NCBI GenBank assembly: GCA_001664505.1
Contig: CP011806.1
Span: forward strand, 3,110,378-3,174,377
DNA: 64,000 nucleotides
DNA from: Acidobacteria bacterium Mor1
Lineage (GTDB): Bacteria; Acidobacteriota; Polarisedimenticolia; Polarisedimenticolales; Polarisedimenticolaceae
Direction: 5' to 3'
The notes beneath the pieces were generated by a model. It saw only the letters and a list, made by a program, of their open reading frames with translations, did not search any database and was not told the origin of the DNA. This document shows positions 28,552 through 37,904 of this stretch, in pieces. The stretch's first letter is position 1; every line of letters begins with the position of its first letter. A program made the position numbers and the translations under genes.

Positions 28552-29349
28552 TTACCGGACGACAATTTGGAACGGGTACGTGCGCGGGGGAGCGGCTGCC
28601 TGGGTGCCGCGCACCGTGGCGGTGTAGTCTCCGGCCGGACAACGGGAGGCGTCACAGACGAGAAAATGGAGCCGGCCGTCGGCGAGCTGATCGCGGCCGG
28701 CGATGCGCTCCTCGATCACCAGCCGCTCTCCCCGGCGGAGTTCGAAGCTCAGCGGGAACTCATCGGTAGCGGCGGTGATCTCGAAGGAGAGGTAGCGCGG
28801 CTCTCCCCTGGGAACTTCGATGAGTGCGGCGCCACCCGTCATCTGGCTCTGCGGTACCAGCCGCGGCCGGAAGCTCCGGGTTTCATCCCCTCGCGTCAGC
28901 ACGAGCAGAAGCAGCGCCCCCGCCAGCCCCGCTGCGACCAGCCAACCCGCAATCGATCCGGCCGAAGGGCGCGATGCGGCCTTGTGTGCGGTAGGGAGCT
29001 CAACCGGCGATGTCTCGACGGGAGCCACGCTGCGATCGATCCAGCGGGATTCGGTAGCGCACGTCACGCACAGCGCGAGGTGTTCCCGCAGCTCGAGAAG
29101 CGGAGCGCCGGTGAGTTCCCCCCTCACCGCCGCCACCAGTTCCTCGGGAGAGGGGTGGGCTCCCAGGACCGGGCCGCCGTCCCGTTCGATGGCGTCCCGG
29201 GCGGCCTGGAAGGTGTCGAAATCCTCGCGGCACTCGGGGTGTTCCGCGAGCAACGCCTCGACCTCGGCCTGTTCTTCGGCCGAAAGGGTGCCCGCCACGT
29301 ACCACGGAATCAACCAGCGCAGGCGGTCGACGGCTTCGCGGGAGCTCAT
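28552..29349 (-). CDS. Membrane anti-sigma factor with zinc-finger (ZAS-like) motif
   Basis: The 265-residue protein starts at the ATG at 29349, which overlaps the stop of the CHAT gene by four bases (ATGA). The N-terminal half has an anti-sigma-like helical region with LREHLALCVTCATE, a His-x3-Cys-x2-Cys motif typical of the ZAS fold that holds an ECF sigma factor, followed by a membrane helix (IAGWLVAAGLAGALLLLVLT) and an extracytoplasmic beta-rich domain (residues about 175-265, ending PRTYPFQIVVR). Its natural partner is the ECF sigma at 33611. The translational coupling to the TPR-CHAT protein suggests the protease-like protein and the anti-sigma are made in fixed ratio. Confidence 0.75.
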   Translation of the reverse strand: MSSREAVDRLRWLIPWYVAGTLSAEEQAEVEALLAEHPECREDFDTFQAARDAIERDGGPVLGAHPSPEELVAAVRGELTGAPLLELREHLALCVTCATESRWIDRSVAPVETSPVELPTAHKAASRPSAGSIAGWLVAAGLAGALLLLVLTRGDETRSFRPRLVPQSQMTGGAALIEVPRGEPRYLSFEITAATDEFPLSFELRRGERLVIEERIAGRDQLADGRLHFLVCDASRCPAGDYTATVRGTQAAAPPRTYPFQIVVR

Positions 29350-32300
29350 GGCTTCACCTTCGGATCGGAGCGATAGGGATCGCCGATGAGAACGAACGGG
29401 GCCCAGCGGTAGGGTTGGCGGAACGCCTTGACGTCGGACTCGAGGAACGCGAGTTGGGTCGCGCGGAGAGCGGCCGCCGCCGACTCCCCGGCGGACAGCC
29501 GGGCGTAGAACGATTCGAGAAACTCGGCGGCCGTGGCGTCCTCCAGGTTCCACAGACCGACCAGGGTCGTCTGGGCACCGGCGGCCAGGAAGGCACGGGC
29601 CAGGCCGACGACCCCTTCTCCGGGGACGACCTCCCCGGACCCCGATTGGCAGGCGGACAGCACCACGAGTTCGGCCGCCAGCTCCAGCGCGAGGGCGTCA
29701 TCGGGTTGCAGCAACCAGCCCTCCTCCTCATCGGTGGCTCCGGGGAACCACAAACCGACGCGGCGAGGCAATTCATCGTCGACCCAGCCGTGGGTCGAGA
29801 GGTGCAGGTAGCGATAGCGCTCGAGGGGAACCGCGAGAAAGTCGGCGCGGGTGATGCGTCCCTCGGGCACCCAGGCGGTGTGATCCGCGTCGAACGTCCC
29901 GGCGATCCGTTCGGTTGCGCTGTTGGAGTGCGGCAGCGCGGCGAACTCCGTCGCACCGAACCGGCCGCCGGCGCTGCCCACGGCCCACATCCCGGCCGGT
30001 GCGATCCCCGCGGGCTGGAGTCGCATCAGGCGGAGCAGACTCGCCGAGGGGATCATGGTGATCTGATGGTTCTCAATCAGATAGTCCTGCCCGCGCCGAA
30101 GCGCGGCGAAGGGAACCCGCCGCAGCGCCCCGTCGGGAACCACCAGCAATCGCTCCGCAAGCGTGACCTCGGTCAACCCCAACGCTTCGGTCAGGGCGGA
30201 CTCGGCCGCGGTAGCTCCCTCGCCGGACAGGCCCAGCTGCGGGCCACGGATCCCATCGGCGTGGGCCTCGATCGCTCTCTCGATCGAACGCCGCGAGCCG
30301 AGCGAGATGACCCTGGCATCCCGCGCGTCGACGACCCAGAGATAGGAGCGCTCTTCGCCGATCATGTAGCGCAACAACGTCTCGTCCGGCTGCAACACCT
30401 GCTGGATATCGGAAAGCGACGACGGCGCCGGACGGGAACGGTCCGTCAGGTCGCCGGCGTTTCGAGATTCGATTCGAAACTCGGCGAGCTCCGCCTCGGC
30501 CTCGTGGAGGCGCGTGGCCGCCGGGTCCGACCCTTCCGTGCCCGCGGCCGCGACCACTCCTGCCACCGCCCGGGAGATTCGATCGAGAAGCTCCGCTTCG
30601 CGGTCGTCCCGGCCGACATCCCGCTCCCCGCCTCGGCCCGGATCTCGATCCTGGCGTAGCTCGTAGCTGCCGCGGCCTCGACTCCGTTCCACGATGGCGA
30701 ACGCCGACGGGTGCGGGGCCGGCTCGCGGGCCATCTCGAGTTCGACGATCCGCTCGGCCAGGTCGGTGCGAACGCTGGCGAATCCGATACGAAACCCGTC
30801 CAGCGGGAGACGCGCCTGCCGGGCCTCGCGACTCTCGAACACCCGCCGCCAGGCCGCCAGCGCCTCGCCTGGATGCCCGTCACGTTGTTCGACGTGGCCG
30901 ATTCCCTCGAGAGCACGGTCAGCCTGCTCGACGTAGCCACCCGCGGACGCCAACTCGAACGCCCGTTGATGAGCGTCCCGCGCCTTGCCCAGGGCGCCCT
31001 CCCGGGTCGCGATCGACCCGAACAGGTTGTGCACCCGGGCCTGCCCTTCGGCATCGTCGCCCGCCTCGAAGCCGGCTAGCGCTTGACCCAGCAACCTGCG
31101 GGCACCTCGAACGTCGCCGAGCCTCCGGCGAACGTCGGCCAGGTTGTAACGCGAGAACGCCAGCCCGACCTCGTCACCGTTCTCTTCGCGCAACGCAATC
31201 GATCGCTCGCAGGCGGACTCCGCAGCAGAAAGATCCCCGGAGTCGGTCAGCAGCACACAGAGATTGTTCAGCAGGAGCGGCTCACGACGCCCGCTGGAGC
31301 GGCGTACTGCGGGATCCTCGGCCTGTTCCAACAGCTCCAGCGCGGCGCGGGTATAGCGCTCGGCAACCTGAAGGTCGCCCAACCCATGGGCGATGGCCGC
31401 GAGATTCGACAGCGCGTCGGCGCGCGGGCCGAACCGCCGCAGTTCCTGCTCGATTTTGTGCGCGCGACGCTGCACGACGAACGCCTCGGTCAGGTCTCCC
31501 TGCGCCGCCTCGATCGAGGCGAGCTGACTGAGAGCCTTGCTCTCCAGCGAAGGGTACTCGCTGGCGCGGCAGAGCCGGATCACCTCGTTGAAAGTGTCCT
31601 TCGCGGAACCGAGATCCCCCTCGAGGGCCTCGATACGCCCGCGTGGAAACACGATCGCCGCTTCGGCGCGTCGATCGTCCGCAGCGCCCGCGAGGTCGAG
31701 ACCTCGGTCGACTGCCTGCCGGGCCGCGTTCAGGTCGCCGTGATCGACCCAGTGATGGGCCACATCCGCCAGCAGGCGCACGCCTCGCCTCGTCCGGCCG
31801 CCCTCAACCGCCAGCTCGATGGCTTCGTCCCAGCGTTGCATCGCGTCTGAATGCCGGTCGATCTTGCCGTACACGGTCGCCAGCCTGCTGGAGCTATCGA
31901 TCCGATTCCGTGTCGTGTCGATCCGATGACGCAACTCGACTGCCTCGAGCAGCGGATCGATCGCCTCGAGGCTGCGGCCGGCGCGATCCAACGAGTCACC
32001 CAAGGCATGCAGGCTCAACGCCAGCGCCCGCTCGTCGTCCCGGGAACGGGCGAGCTCCACCGCACGGGCCTGGAACCCCGCGGCGTCCTCGTAGCGACCG
32101 CGGGACCGGAGCAACCTGCCCAGCTGTGTAAGCGCGCTGGACTGCCCGGAGGTGTCCTCCAGTTGGTCGAACAGGTTCAAAGCGCGCTCGAGCGAGGCCT
32201 CGGCAAGATCGTAGTCGCGGGTCCTGATCGCTGCCTGCCCTCGCAGCAGGACGCTGGAGGCCATCCCCGGCGCGTGCTCCAGCATGACGTACCGGTCGAG

Positions 32301-32651
32301 CGCATCGTCGGCCCGCTCGACCGCCTCTGCCGCTTCGCCTTGAAAAAGGGCCAGGAACCCCGACCCGAGTTCGTGACAGGCAGGCGCGACTCCCAAACGT
32401 TCCAGCAGTGCAGCGCCGGCTTCCGGATCCTTCTGGCCATGAAGACGGGCCGGCCAGCCGCAGATCTTCGGATGTCCGGAATCCAGCGCGACCATCTTCT
32501 CGAGCAACGGAAGCACCGTCGCTTCGCTGCGTTCCTCTTGGCCGGCCGCCTCGGAATGAAGTTCCAGCACCGCCCGATGGCTCTGCTGCCGGGCCTCGTC
32601 CGCAAGCCACGCACCCTCCGGAGTGGCCGGCGCACAGGCCGCGGCCAGCAT
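29346..32651 (-). CDS. TPR-CHAT domain protein (caspase-like)
   Basis: At least 1101 residues. Much of the N-terminal 800 is TPR helices (e.g. ALTQLGRLLRSRGRYEDAAGFQ), then a coiled segment, and a C-terminal CHAT domain with the catalytic pair: His954 in HLSTHGW and Cys1001 in LSACQSGSGE, plus the following GEGVVGLARAFLAAGA helix typical of CHAT. It should act as a caspase-fold Cys protease recognising a partner through TPRs. The start is unclear: a lipoprotein-like leader (RRLSRRF...AAAC) extends in frame beyond the ATG at 32651, but no start codon is found there; the nearest ATG (32737) is in another frame. Co-directional with, and overlapping, the anti-sigma gene. Confidence 0.82.
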   Translation of the reverse strand: MLAAACAPATPEGAWLADEARQQSHRAVLELHSEAAGQEERSEATVLPLLEKMVALDSGHPKICGWPARLHGQKDPEAGAALLERLGVAPACHELGSGFLALFQGEAAEAVERADDALDRYVMLEHAPGMASSVLLRGQAAIRTRDYDLAEASLERALNLFDQLEDTSGQSSALTQLGRLLRSRGRYEDAAGFQARAVELARSRDDERALALSLHALGDSLDRAGRSLEAIDPLLEAVELRHRIDTTRNRIDSSSRLATVYGKIDRHSDAMQRWDEAIELAVEGGRTRRGVRLLADVAHHWVDHGDLNAARQAVDRGLDLAGAADDRRAEAAIVFPRGRIEALEGDLGSAKDTFNEVIRLCRASEYPSLESKALSQLASIEAAQGDLTEAFVVQRRAHKIEQELRRFGPRADALSNLAAIAHGLGDLQVAERYTRAALELLEQAEDPAVRRSSGRREPLLLNNLCVLLTDSGDLSAAESACERSIALREENGDEVGLAFSRYNLADVRRRLGDVRGARRLLGQALAGFEAGDDAEGQARVHNLFGSIATREGALGKARDAHQRAFELASAGGYVEQADRALEGIGHVEQRDGHPGEALAAWRRVFESREARQARLPLDGFRIGFASVRTDLAERIVELEMAREPAPHPSAFAIVERSRGRGSYELRQDRDPGRGGERDVGRDDREAELLDRISRAVAGVVAAAGTEGSDPAATRLHEAEAELAEFRIESRNAGDLTDRSRPAPSSLSDIQQVLQPDETLLRYMIGEERSYLWVVDARDARVISLGSRRSIERAIEAHADGIRGPQLGLSGEGATAAESALTEALGLTEVTLAERLLVVPDGALRRVPFAALRRGQDYLIENHQITMIPSASLLRLMRLQPAGIAPAGMWAVGSAGGRFGATEFAALPHSNSATERIAGTFDADHTAWVPEGRITRADFLAVPLERYRYLHLSTHGWVDDELPRRVGLWFPGATDEEEGWLLQPDDALALELAAELVVLSACQSGSGEVVPGEGVVGLARAFLAAGAQTTLVGLWNLEDATAAEFLESFYARLSAGESAAAALRATQLAFLESDVKAFRQPYRWAPFVLIGDPYRSDPKVKP

Positions 32652-32780
32652 CAGGATCCAGACGCCGAGCGCCGCGAACCGGCGAGAAAGGCGACGATTC
32701 GGGCTGGTTTCGTGGCGACGCCACGTTTTCGGGGCATACTCACGGCAGGGAACACACCTTTCTTGGATTCGGAGGTGTCT

Positions 32781-33608
32781 GTGGCTGGAATGAACAGAAA
32801 CTTGATCGCGATGAGCGTCTGCCTGGGCCTGATCCTCGGCTCCCACGCCCACGCGGGAGACATCGAATACACGGGATCGGGAGACGGCGGCGGAATCGAC
32901 ATCGAATGCCACGGGGACGATCGGTCGTCGGCGTCCTGCGAAGACGGAGGCTCCAACATCAGCGTCGACGGCGGGCTGCCCACCACCGAGTGCATCGCGA
33001 AGGACGGATACAACCCTCCGAGCATGCAACAACCGCCGGAGAACGAGGAGCTCGACGTCTTTCAGGAATGCCTCGAGGATTTGATTCCCGCCCCGTACTC
33101 GGTGACGATCCTGACCTCCCCCAACCCGGGGCTTCGCATCCTGAACAGTGACGGGACGGAGGTCTCGGGCCTGTGCGCCAACGAGAACAGCACGGACATC
33201 CGTTGGTTGCGCCTGACGGTCGCGGGGGCGGGCCTGCGAGCCAAGGTCGGCCTGTTCGAGCCGGACGCCCAGCCGCTGGGCGGCACTGTCGAAGTCACAG
33301 TCGACGGCGCGGTCTATTGGATCAACACAACCCCGAGCCAGACTGGAAGCGACGTCAATCAGGCGCTCTACTTCGAGATTCGGGGTAAGCTCGGTTCCGC
33401 GGTCACACGCCACGGCGACAGCCATCTGATCATCGAGAGCACCGGCGGCAGCCTCGGGATCAACTCGGTCTCCTTCCACAGCGACGATGACGGGCTGGCT
33501 CGCAGCATCCTGGAGTTGACGCCGTTCTCGAGTGGAATCGGTCCGGCATCCTGCGCAGACCCATCCATGGCGATGGCCTCGGTGATGCCACAGTCGGGCA
33601 GGCCGTAG
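32781..33608 (+). CDS. Secreted protein of unknown function inside the sigma/CHAT cluster
   Basis: A 275-residue protein read from GTG 32781, where GGAGG lies five bases upstream; the ATG at 32790 is an alternative. The signal peptide is MNRNLIAMSVCLGLILGSHAHAG, then a short acidic/Gly-rich section with Cys (IDIECHGDD, SSASCEDGG, PTTECIAKDG), and a beta-rich C-terminal domain. It is transcribed against its neighbours: divergent from the CHAT gene and convergent with the sigma gene (two bases between stops). No family recognised; it might be the extracytoplasmic input or a target of the cluster. Confidence 0.6.
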   Translation: MAGMNRNLIAMSVCLGLILGSHAHAGDIEYTGSGDGGGIDIECHGDDRSSASCEDGGSNISVDGGLPTTECIAKDGYNPPSMQQPPENEELDVFQECLEDLIPAPYSVTILTSPNPGLRILNSDGTEVSGLCANENSTDIRWLRLTVAGAGLRAKVGLFEPDAQPLGGTVEVTVDGAVYWINTTPSQTGSDVNQALYFEIRGKLGSAVTRHGDSHLIIESTGGSLGINSVSFHSDDDGLARSILELTPFSSGIGPASCADPSMAMASVMPQSGRP

Positions 33609-33610
33609 TT

Positions 33611-34276
33611 TCATCCCGCGCCCCTCTCTTCACGATCACCGGACAACAGCCGCCGCATCGCTTCGACCGCGATGCGGCGGCAATTCCAGAGCCTGGACTT
33701 GAGTGTCCCCTCGGGAATACCCAACCGGTCCGCAACACGATCCCTGGGCAATCGTTCGATGAAGACCAGGTACCAAAGCCGCTGGCAGCGGGCCGGTAGG
33801 TTGAGCAACACCTGGCGCAGCAACACGTGATTCTCGGCGTTGCGTTGCAGCTTGTAGGGGTTCGGCGGATCGTCGGCAGGCGGCTCGCTGGAGAGAAAGT
33901 CCCTCAGCGCCCGGTCACGGTAGCGTTTGCGCATGCGGTCCAGCGCCGTGTGGTGGGCGATCCCGGTGACGTAGGTGCGCAGCGCGGAGGTGCCGCGGTA
34001 GGCGCCGGCACGCAGCTTGACCAGCAGCTTTTCATGGACGGTCTGACATAGATCCGCGTGCTCCCGATCCAGGGAGGGGTACGAACGCCTCAGCTCGCCC
34101 CGGATCCATTCGTCGATCTCGCGGAAGACTTGCGGCTGCCCGTTCAAGTACCCGTCGACCCGGCTGCGCTGTTCGAGCTCTCTCTCGAGCTTCTTTTCGT
34201 GCTGCTGATCGATGAGCGCCCCCGCATCTTTCGCGCCGGCGAGCGCGGAAAAACCCGGGGTCGACGACCCGGACAC
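33611..34276 (-). CDS. ECF RNA polymerase sigma factor
   Basis: About 221 residues from the GTG at 34276; no convincing ribosome site decides the exact start. Region 2: SLDREHADLCQTVHEKLLVKL and GTSALRTYVTGIAHHTALDRMRKRYRDRA. Region 4: a helix-turn-helix, CQRLWYLVFIERLPRDRVADRLGIPEGTLKSRLWNCRRIAV. It lacks regions 1.1 and 3, so it is an ECF sigma. The preceding ~35 residues (KKLERELEQRSRVDG) are extra. Activity is probably held by the anti-sigma factor at 28552. A TATACT hexamer at about 34308-34313 (minus strand) could be part of its own promoter, but no good -35 accompanies it. Confidence 0.85.
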   Translation of the reverse strand: MSGSSTPGFSALAGAKDAGALIDQQHEKKLERELEQRSRVDGYLNGQPQVFREIDEWIRGELRRSYPSLDREHADLCQTVHEKLLVKLRAGAYRGTSALRTYVTGIAHHTALDRMRKRYRDRALRDFLSSEPPADDPPNPYKLQRNAENHVLLRQVLLNLPARCQRLWYLVFIERLPRDRVADRLGIPEGTLKSRLWNCRRIAVEAMRRLLSGDREERGAG

Positions 34277-34474
34277 CCCGGCGCTACGGCGCTCTTTGCC
34301 GACTGAGTATACGCACCAAGCGAGACGGGGACCGGAGAATGATCGCGTCCCGATGAACTTCTGGGGTGCTCGAGCGACTCCACCCTTCGTGAAACGTGAG
34401 GTGGGGGTCCGATCACCGCTCCGCATTAGTTTGTGTTCCCTTGGCGGAGGGTGGTGGAGCACCACTGCGCAGAT

Positions 34475-34500
34475 GCCCGGGGCCGGTTGCGGGCCCGGGC
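34475..34500 (-). terminator. Possible terminator hairpin after the FG-GAP gene
   Basis: GCCCGGG (34475-34481) and CCCGGGC (34494-34500) can pair, just beyond the stop at 34510 on the minus strand. There is no T-tract; low confidence. Confidence 0.3.
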
Positions 34501-34509
34501 TTCTGCGTC

Positions 34510-36423
34510 CTAACGCAGAGCGGTCTCGCCGCAGATGTTGGTCGCGGTGATCAGGTAGTAGTGCGACGTCACGTCGCCCGCGGCGCCGCTGTCCCGGTGT
34601 TGAATCCCCGCGGTCCCCGCGTCCGCATCGCTGACGCCGGCGGCGTGGGGCTCGCCCCACCCGCTCGGATCCTTGCTCGCGTCGCGGTAGACGTTCCAGG
34701 AGATACCGGCATCCGCCGGGTCATCCCAGGTCAGCACCACGTCCGGACCGTCCCGATCCAGCCGCAGTTGGGTCGGATCCGCCGCCCCGGCGCAAGGCTC
34801 GTTGATCGTCAGGAACTGATCGGCGGTCACGTTGGTCAACACCTGCTCGGTGAGCGTTGCATTGGGCCAGCGCACGGTAATCGAGTCGACAGAGGTGTTG
34901 CTGCCCAGCCCGAAGTGCAGACGCAGCGGCCGCATCGGACCCTCGTGGCCGTTGCCCGCGTGAACCTCCTGCATCTGGCTCACGCCGCCGGCGACCACGG
35001 TCACCCGTGCGCCGATGGCGCTGCGGTTGGAGAAACCGGGCGCGCCGACCCCCTCGAGGTCGATGGCCAGCCAGTGATTGTCGGTGCCGACATCGTTGCG
35101 ATAGAGCCGCAGCTCGCCGCCTAGCGTCACCAGCAGATCCTCGTCGCCGTCGAGGTCGAAATCCAGAGGCGTGACGTAGCCCGGAGACAGGCCCGCGGTG
35201 TTGATCCCGTCGAGACCGGAAGCCGGCGTATCGGCATCGAAGGTGTGGTCGGACTGCTGGCGGAACAGATACAGCCGCGGGTTGTCGTAGCCGCTTTCGG
35301 TCAGGAAGAAATCGACCAGCATGTCGTTGTCCACGTCGATCCAGCTGGCGAAGTGGTCGCCGTGGTGGGTGGTGTCCGGGTCTTCCAGCGAGCGGCCGGA
35401 GATGCGGTTGAAGTCCCAGGAGAACACACCGGCGTTGTTGGTGGCGGTGGCGCTGTACACGCTGCCGTCGCCGTGGGTCATGATCTCGAGGAAATCCATG
35501 TCGCCGTCGTTGTCGTAGTCCCGGGGCATGGTGCCGAAGGAGACCTTCTGCAGCGGGAAACCGCGGTAATCGTCGTAGTTGGTCGAACTCTCGACCCGGG
35601 TAAAGGTCCCGTCGCCGTTGTTGCGCCAGTGCCGCGCATAGGAATCGAACACCGTACGGCTGTAGGGGGGCGCGAACAGATCCATGTCTCCGTCGCCGTC
35701 CCAATCGAAGGTCGCCACCGCGTACACACAGGTCGTCATGGTGTCCAGGCCGGAACCGGTGGTCACGTTGGTGAAGCTGCCGTCGCCATGCCCCTGGTAT
35801 AGATGATCGATGTTCAGCGTGCTGTCCGGGTTGTACCAGGTGCCGATGTAAAGATCGACGCTGCCGTCGTTGTCGTAGTCGAGAAAGGTCGCCGTCGGCG
35901 TGTTCCAGTTGGGCTCGGTGTGAAAGGCAGAGACCGGCGACAGGCTGAAGCTCCCGCTGCCGTCGTTGATCAACAGATCGTTGCGACCGAGATCCAGGGC
36001 GTAGCTGCGATGCAGGTAGACGCTGGTGAAGATGTCCAGGTCGCCGTCGTTGTCGACGTCGGCGAAGATCGCCGCGTCGGAGTGCCGGCCGGTAGCGGTC
36101 CCGGCACGGTTGTCCCGAATACCCGAACCGGCGGTGTGGTCGACGAACTTGCGGCTGAAGGGATCGCCGGGGGTGTCCCCCGGCTCGTTCAGCAGCAGGA
36201 ACTGCTTGTCCAACACGTCGCCGGCCGCGTGGTTGGGCTCGGTGTGCATCAGGATGTCCGGGTAGCCGTCCCCGTTGAGATCCCCTACCGACACCCGGTA
36301 GGGCACGATGCCGGTCAGGCCGGCGTCTCCGCTGACATCGGTGAAGTAGGGGGCCGTCGGCTGGGCCGCGGACGGAAGGGCGGCGAAGGCCAGCAACAGC
36401 AAGGCCGGGATCGATTTGTGCAT
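34510..36423 (-). CDS. Secreted FG-GAP/VCBS propeller protein with ASPIC/UnbV domain and C-terminal beta module
   Basis: A 637-residue protein with a signal peptide (IPALLLLAFAALPSAAQ). It contains about seven FG-GAP/VCBS repeats with Ca-binding loops (DLNGDGYPDI, DVDNDGDLDI, DYDNDGSVDL, DWDGDGDMDL, DYDNDGDMDF, DVDNDMLVDF, DFDLDGDEDL). Residues about 465-530 match the ASPIC/UnbV pattern (GARVTVVAGGVSQMQEVHAG, HFGLGSN, ITVRWPN). The C-terminal ~90 residues look like a fibronectin-type module (DVVLTWDDPADAGISWNVYR). It is likely an extracellular Ca-dependent binding protein. No enzyme site visible. Confidence 0.82.
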   Translation of the reverse strand: MHKSIPALLLLAFAALPSAAQPTAPYFTDVSGDAGLTGIVPYRVSVGDLNGDGYPDILMHTEPNHAAGDVLDKQFLLLNEPGDTPGDPFSRKFVDHTAGSGIRDNRAGTATGRHSDAAIFADVDNDGDLDIFTSVYLHRSYALDLGRNDLLINDGSGSFSLSPVSAFHTEPNWNTPTATFLDYDNDGSVDLYIGTWYNPDSTLNIDHLYQGHGDGSFTNVTTGSGLDTMTTCVYAVATFDWDGDGDMDLFAPPYSRTVFDSYARHWRNNGDGTFTRVESSTNYDDYRGFPLQKVSFGTMPRDYDNDGDMDFLEIMTHGDGSVYSATATNNAGVFSWDFNRISGRSLEDPDTTHHGDHFASWIDVDNDMLVDFFLTESGYDNPRLYLFRQQSDHTFDADTPASGLDGINTAGLSPGYVTPLDFDLDGDEDLLVTLGGELRLYRNDVGTDNHWLAIDLEGVGAPGFSNRSAIGARVTVVAGGVSQMQEVHAGNGHEGPMRPLRLHFGLGSNTSVDSITVRWPNATLTEQVLTNVTADQFLTINEPCAGAADPTQLRLDRDGPDVVLTWDDPADAGISWNVYRDASKDPSGWGEPHAAGVSDADAGTAGIQHRDSGAAGDVTSHYYLITATNICGETALR

Positions 36424-36497
36424 GGTCTACCCCCTGTCCCGGGAGCATACGTCGATCCTGGGCTGCGGAAAAGGAGGGATCCGGATGACCTAGGGCC

Positions 36498-36941
36498 TCA
36501 GCCTCGGATCTCTCCCGACTCGACCAGCCGTTTGAACGTCTCCAGGTCGTTGCAGCTGCGCTTTTTCATCGCCCCTTTGATGAACGGCAGCATCAGCCAC
36601 ATCATGATCGAGCGACCCTTGAAGTTCGAGCGAAAGTGGATGCCGGTGCGCTCACCCCGATCGATGAAATTGACCTCCATGGTCGCGTGGGTGCCGGGCC
36701 CTTCCAGAATGCCGGCCATGTGTTTCTCCGGTTCGTGAGCCGTGATCGTCTCGATCAACTCGACGATGCGTCCCCGCTCCAGGTAGACCTGCCGGGTCTT
36801 GGCGCCGACGGCTCCGGGCTCTCCGCTGATGGACTCGGTGCGCTGCAGCCCCTGGATCCAACGCGGCAGATTGTCCGGGTGGTTGAACGCGGCGTAGACC
36901 TCGCGCAACGGTCGTTCGACTTCAATCTCGATCTCGATCAT
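36498..36941 (-). CDS. SRPBCC family (START/Bet v 1-like) protein
   Basis: A 147-residue protein from the ATG at 36941. The pattern IEIEIEVERPLREVYAAFNHPDNLPRW and the following strands and final helix define an SRPBCC lipid- or ligand-binding cavity protein. Lies four bases after the AraC gene on the same strand, so it is the second gene of that operon. A second SRPBCC protein lies just beyond the AraC gene on the other strand. Ligand unknown. Confidence 0.75.
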   Translation of the reverse strand: MIEIEIEVERPLREVYAAFNHPDNLPRWIQGLQRTESISGEPGAVGAKTRQVYLERGRIVELIETITAHEPEKHMAGILEGPGTHATMEVNFIDRGERTGIHFRSNFKGRSIMMWLMLPFIKGAMKKRSCNDLETFKRLVESGEIRG

Positions 36942-36945
36942 CGAC

Positions 36946-37773
36946 TCATCCCTCCCGGGTGTCGCGCACCGGCTGGTGCACCACGACCCCGTCATCCTGC
37001 TGAATTTCCACGATCGGCCCCGGCCTCAGCCGGTGACGTCCCGCCATCGCCCAGACGAACAATCGCTGATAGATCGTCGGCGCCACCGGGCCGGGCCCTT
37101 CGAACCGCAGAGCCGCGTACAGCCCACCTCCGATGGAACGCCGCACCCATCCTTCGTCTACCGGCCGGCCGTCGAGCCGCCGCCCCCAGTCCTGCCGCAC
37201 GAAACCGGGTGGTGTGATGCCCGGCCAATCCAGCAGCAGCCCCACCCGAGGCGCGTCGGAGCCGGCGCCGTTCCACTCGCACCAGGGTGCCGCCGCAGGG
37301 TCGAAGCAAAAGCCTTCGTCGACGCCGACGCTGCGCCGCACCTCGATCTTCGATTCTGGCAAGCGTGCGATCCGAATCTCTCCCGGCCGGCCCAGCGGGT
37401 CTTCGCCGGCGTCCAACCCCAGTTCACCCCAGAGTCGAATCTGCTCTCTGCGATAGTCCCGGGCGGAGACCTCGAAGTGGGCGCGGAACCGGCGGGCAAA
37501 TGTCTCTGGGCGTCGGAACCCGACATCCATCGCCAGCTCCGTGATCGGTTCATCCCGTGCCAGCAGCATCAGCGCCGCCCGTTCGAGCCGCAGCCGCTCG
37601 AGAAACACCGCCGGGGTTTCACCCGAGGCGGCACGGAACATCCGGTGAAAATGGAAGGCGGAAAAGCGGGCCTCTCCGGCCATTCGCTCCAGGGTCCAGG
37701 CCTCGGCCAGCTGCGACTCGACGCGGTCGACGACCTGAATCACGGCCTCCGGAATCCAGCTTCTCCTGCCCAT
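36946..37773 (-). CDS. AraC-family transcriptional regulator with GyrI-like effector domain
   Basis: A 275-residue protein. Residues 1-115 carry the AraC double helix-turn-helix (LERMAGEARFSAFHFHRMFRAASG..., DVGFRRPETFARRFRAHFEVSARDYRRE). Residues about 125-275 match the GyrI-like small-molecule domain (IARLPESKIEVRRSVGVD, VGLLLDWPGITPP, GGLYAALRFEGPG). This domain order (DNA-binding first) is the Rob/GyrI class that responds to hydrophobic ligands. It is the first gene of an operon with an SRPBCC protein and is divergent from another SRPBCC gene, suggesting it controls both. Confidence 0.88.
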   Translation of the reverse strand: MGRRSWIPEAVIQVVDRVESQLAEAWTLERMAGEARFSAFHFHRMFRAASGETPAVFLERLRLERAALMLLARDEPITELAMDVGFRRPETFARRFRAHFEVSARDYRREQIRLWGELGLDAGEDPLGRPGEIRIARLPESKIEVRRSVGVDEGFCFDPAAAPWCEWNGAGSDAPRVGLLLDWPGITPPGFVRQDWGRRLDGRPVDEGWVRRSIGGGLYAALRFEGPGPVAPTIYQRLFVWAMAGRHRLRPGPIVEIQQDDGVVVHQPVRDTREG

Positions 37774-37904
37774 GGGGCAACCCTAGCACCGGGCCAGGCA
37801 GGAGACTTGACGCATCTTGCGGCGCCGCCGCCGGGATGAAACACCGCGATAGTAAGCCCTGCGTTCCGGCCTCCACCTCCTCTGCGGGTATGCTCGATAT
37901 CGAC

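Noticed and set aside
32651-33614. CHAT frame extended upstream to 33614 (1422 codons)
   Set aside because: The extension is antisense to a secreted-protein gene with a good ribosome site and signal peptide.
34308-34313. TATACT as promoter of the ECF sigma gene
   Set aside because: No matching -35 sequence at 16-19 bases; mentioned only as a possibility in the gene entry.
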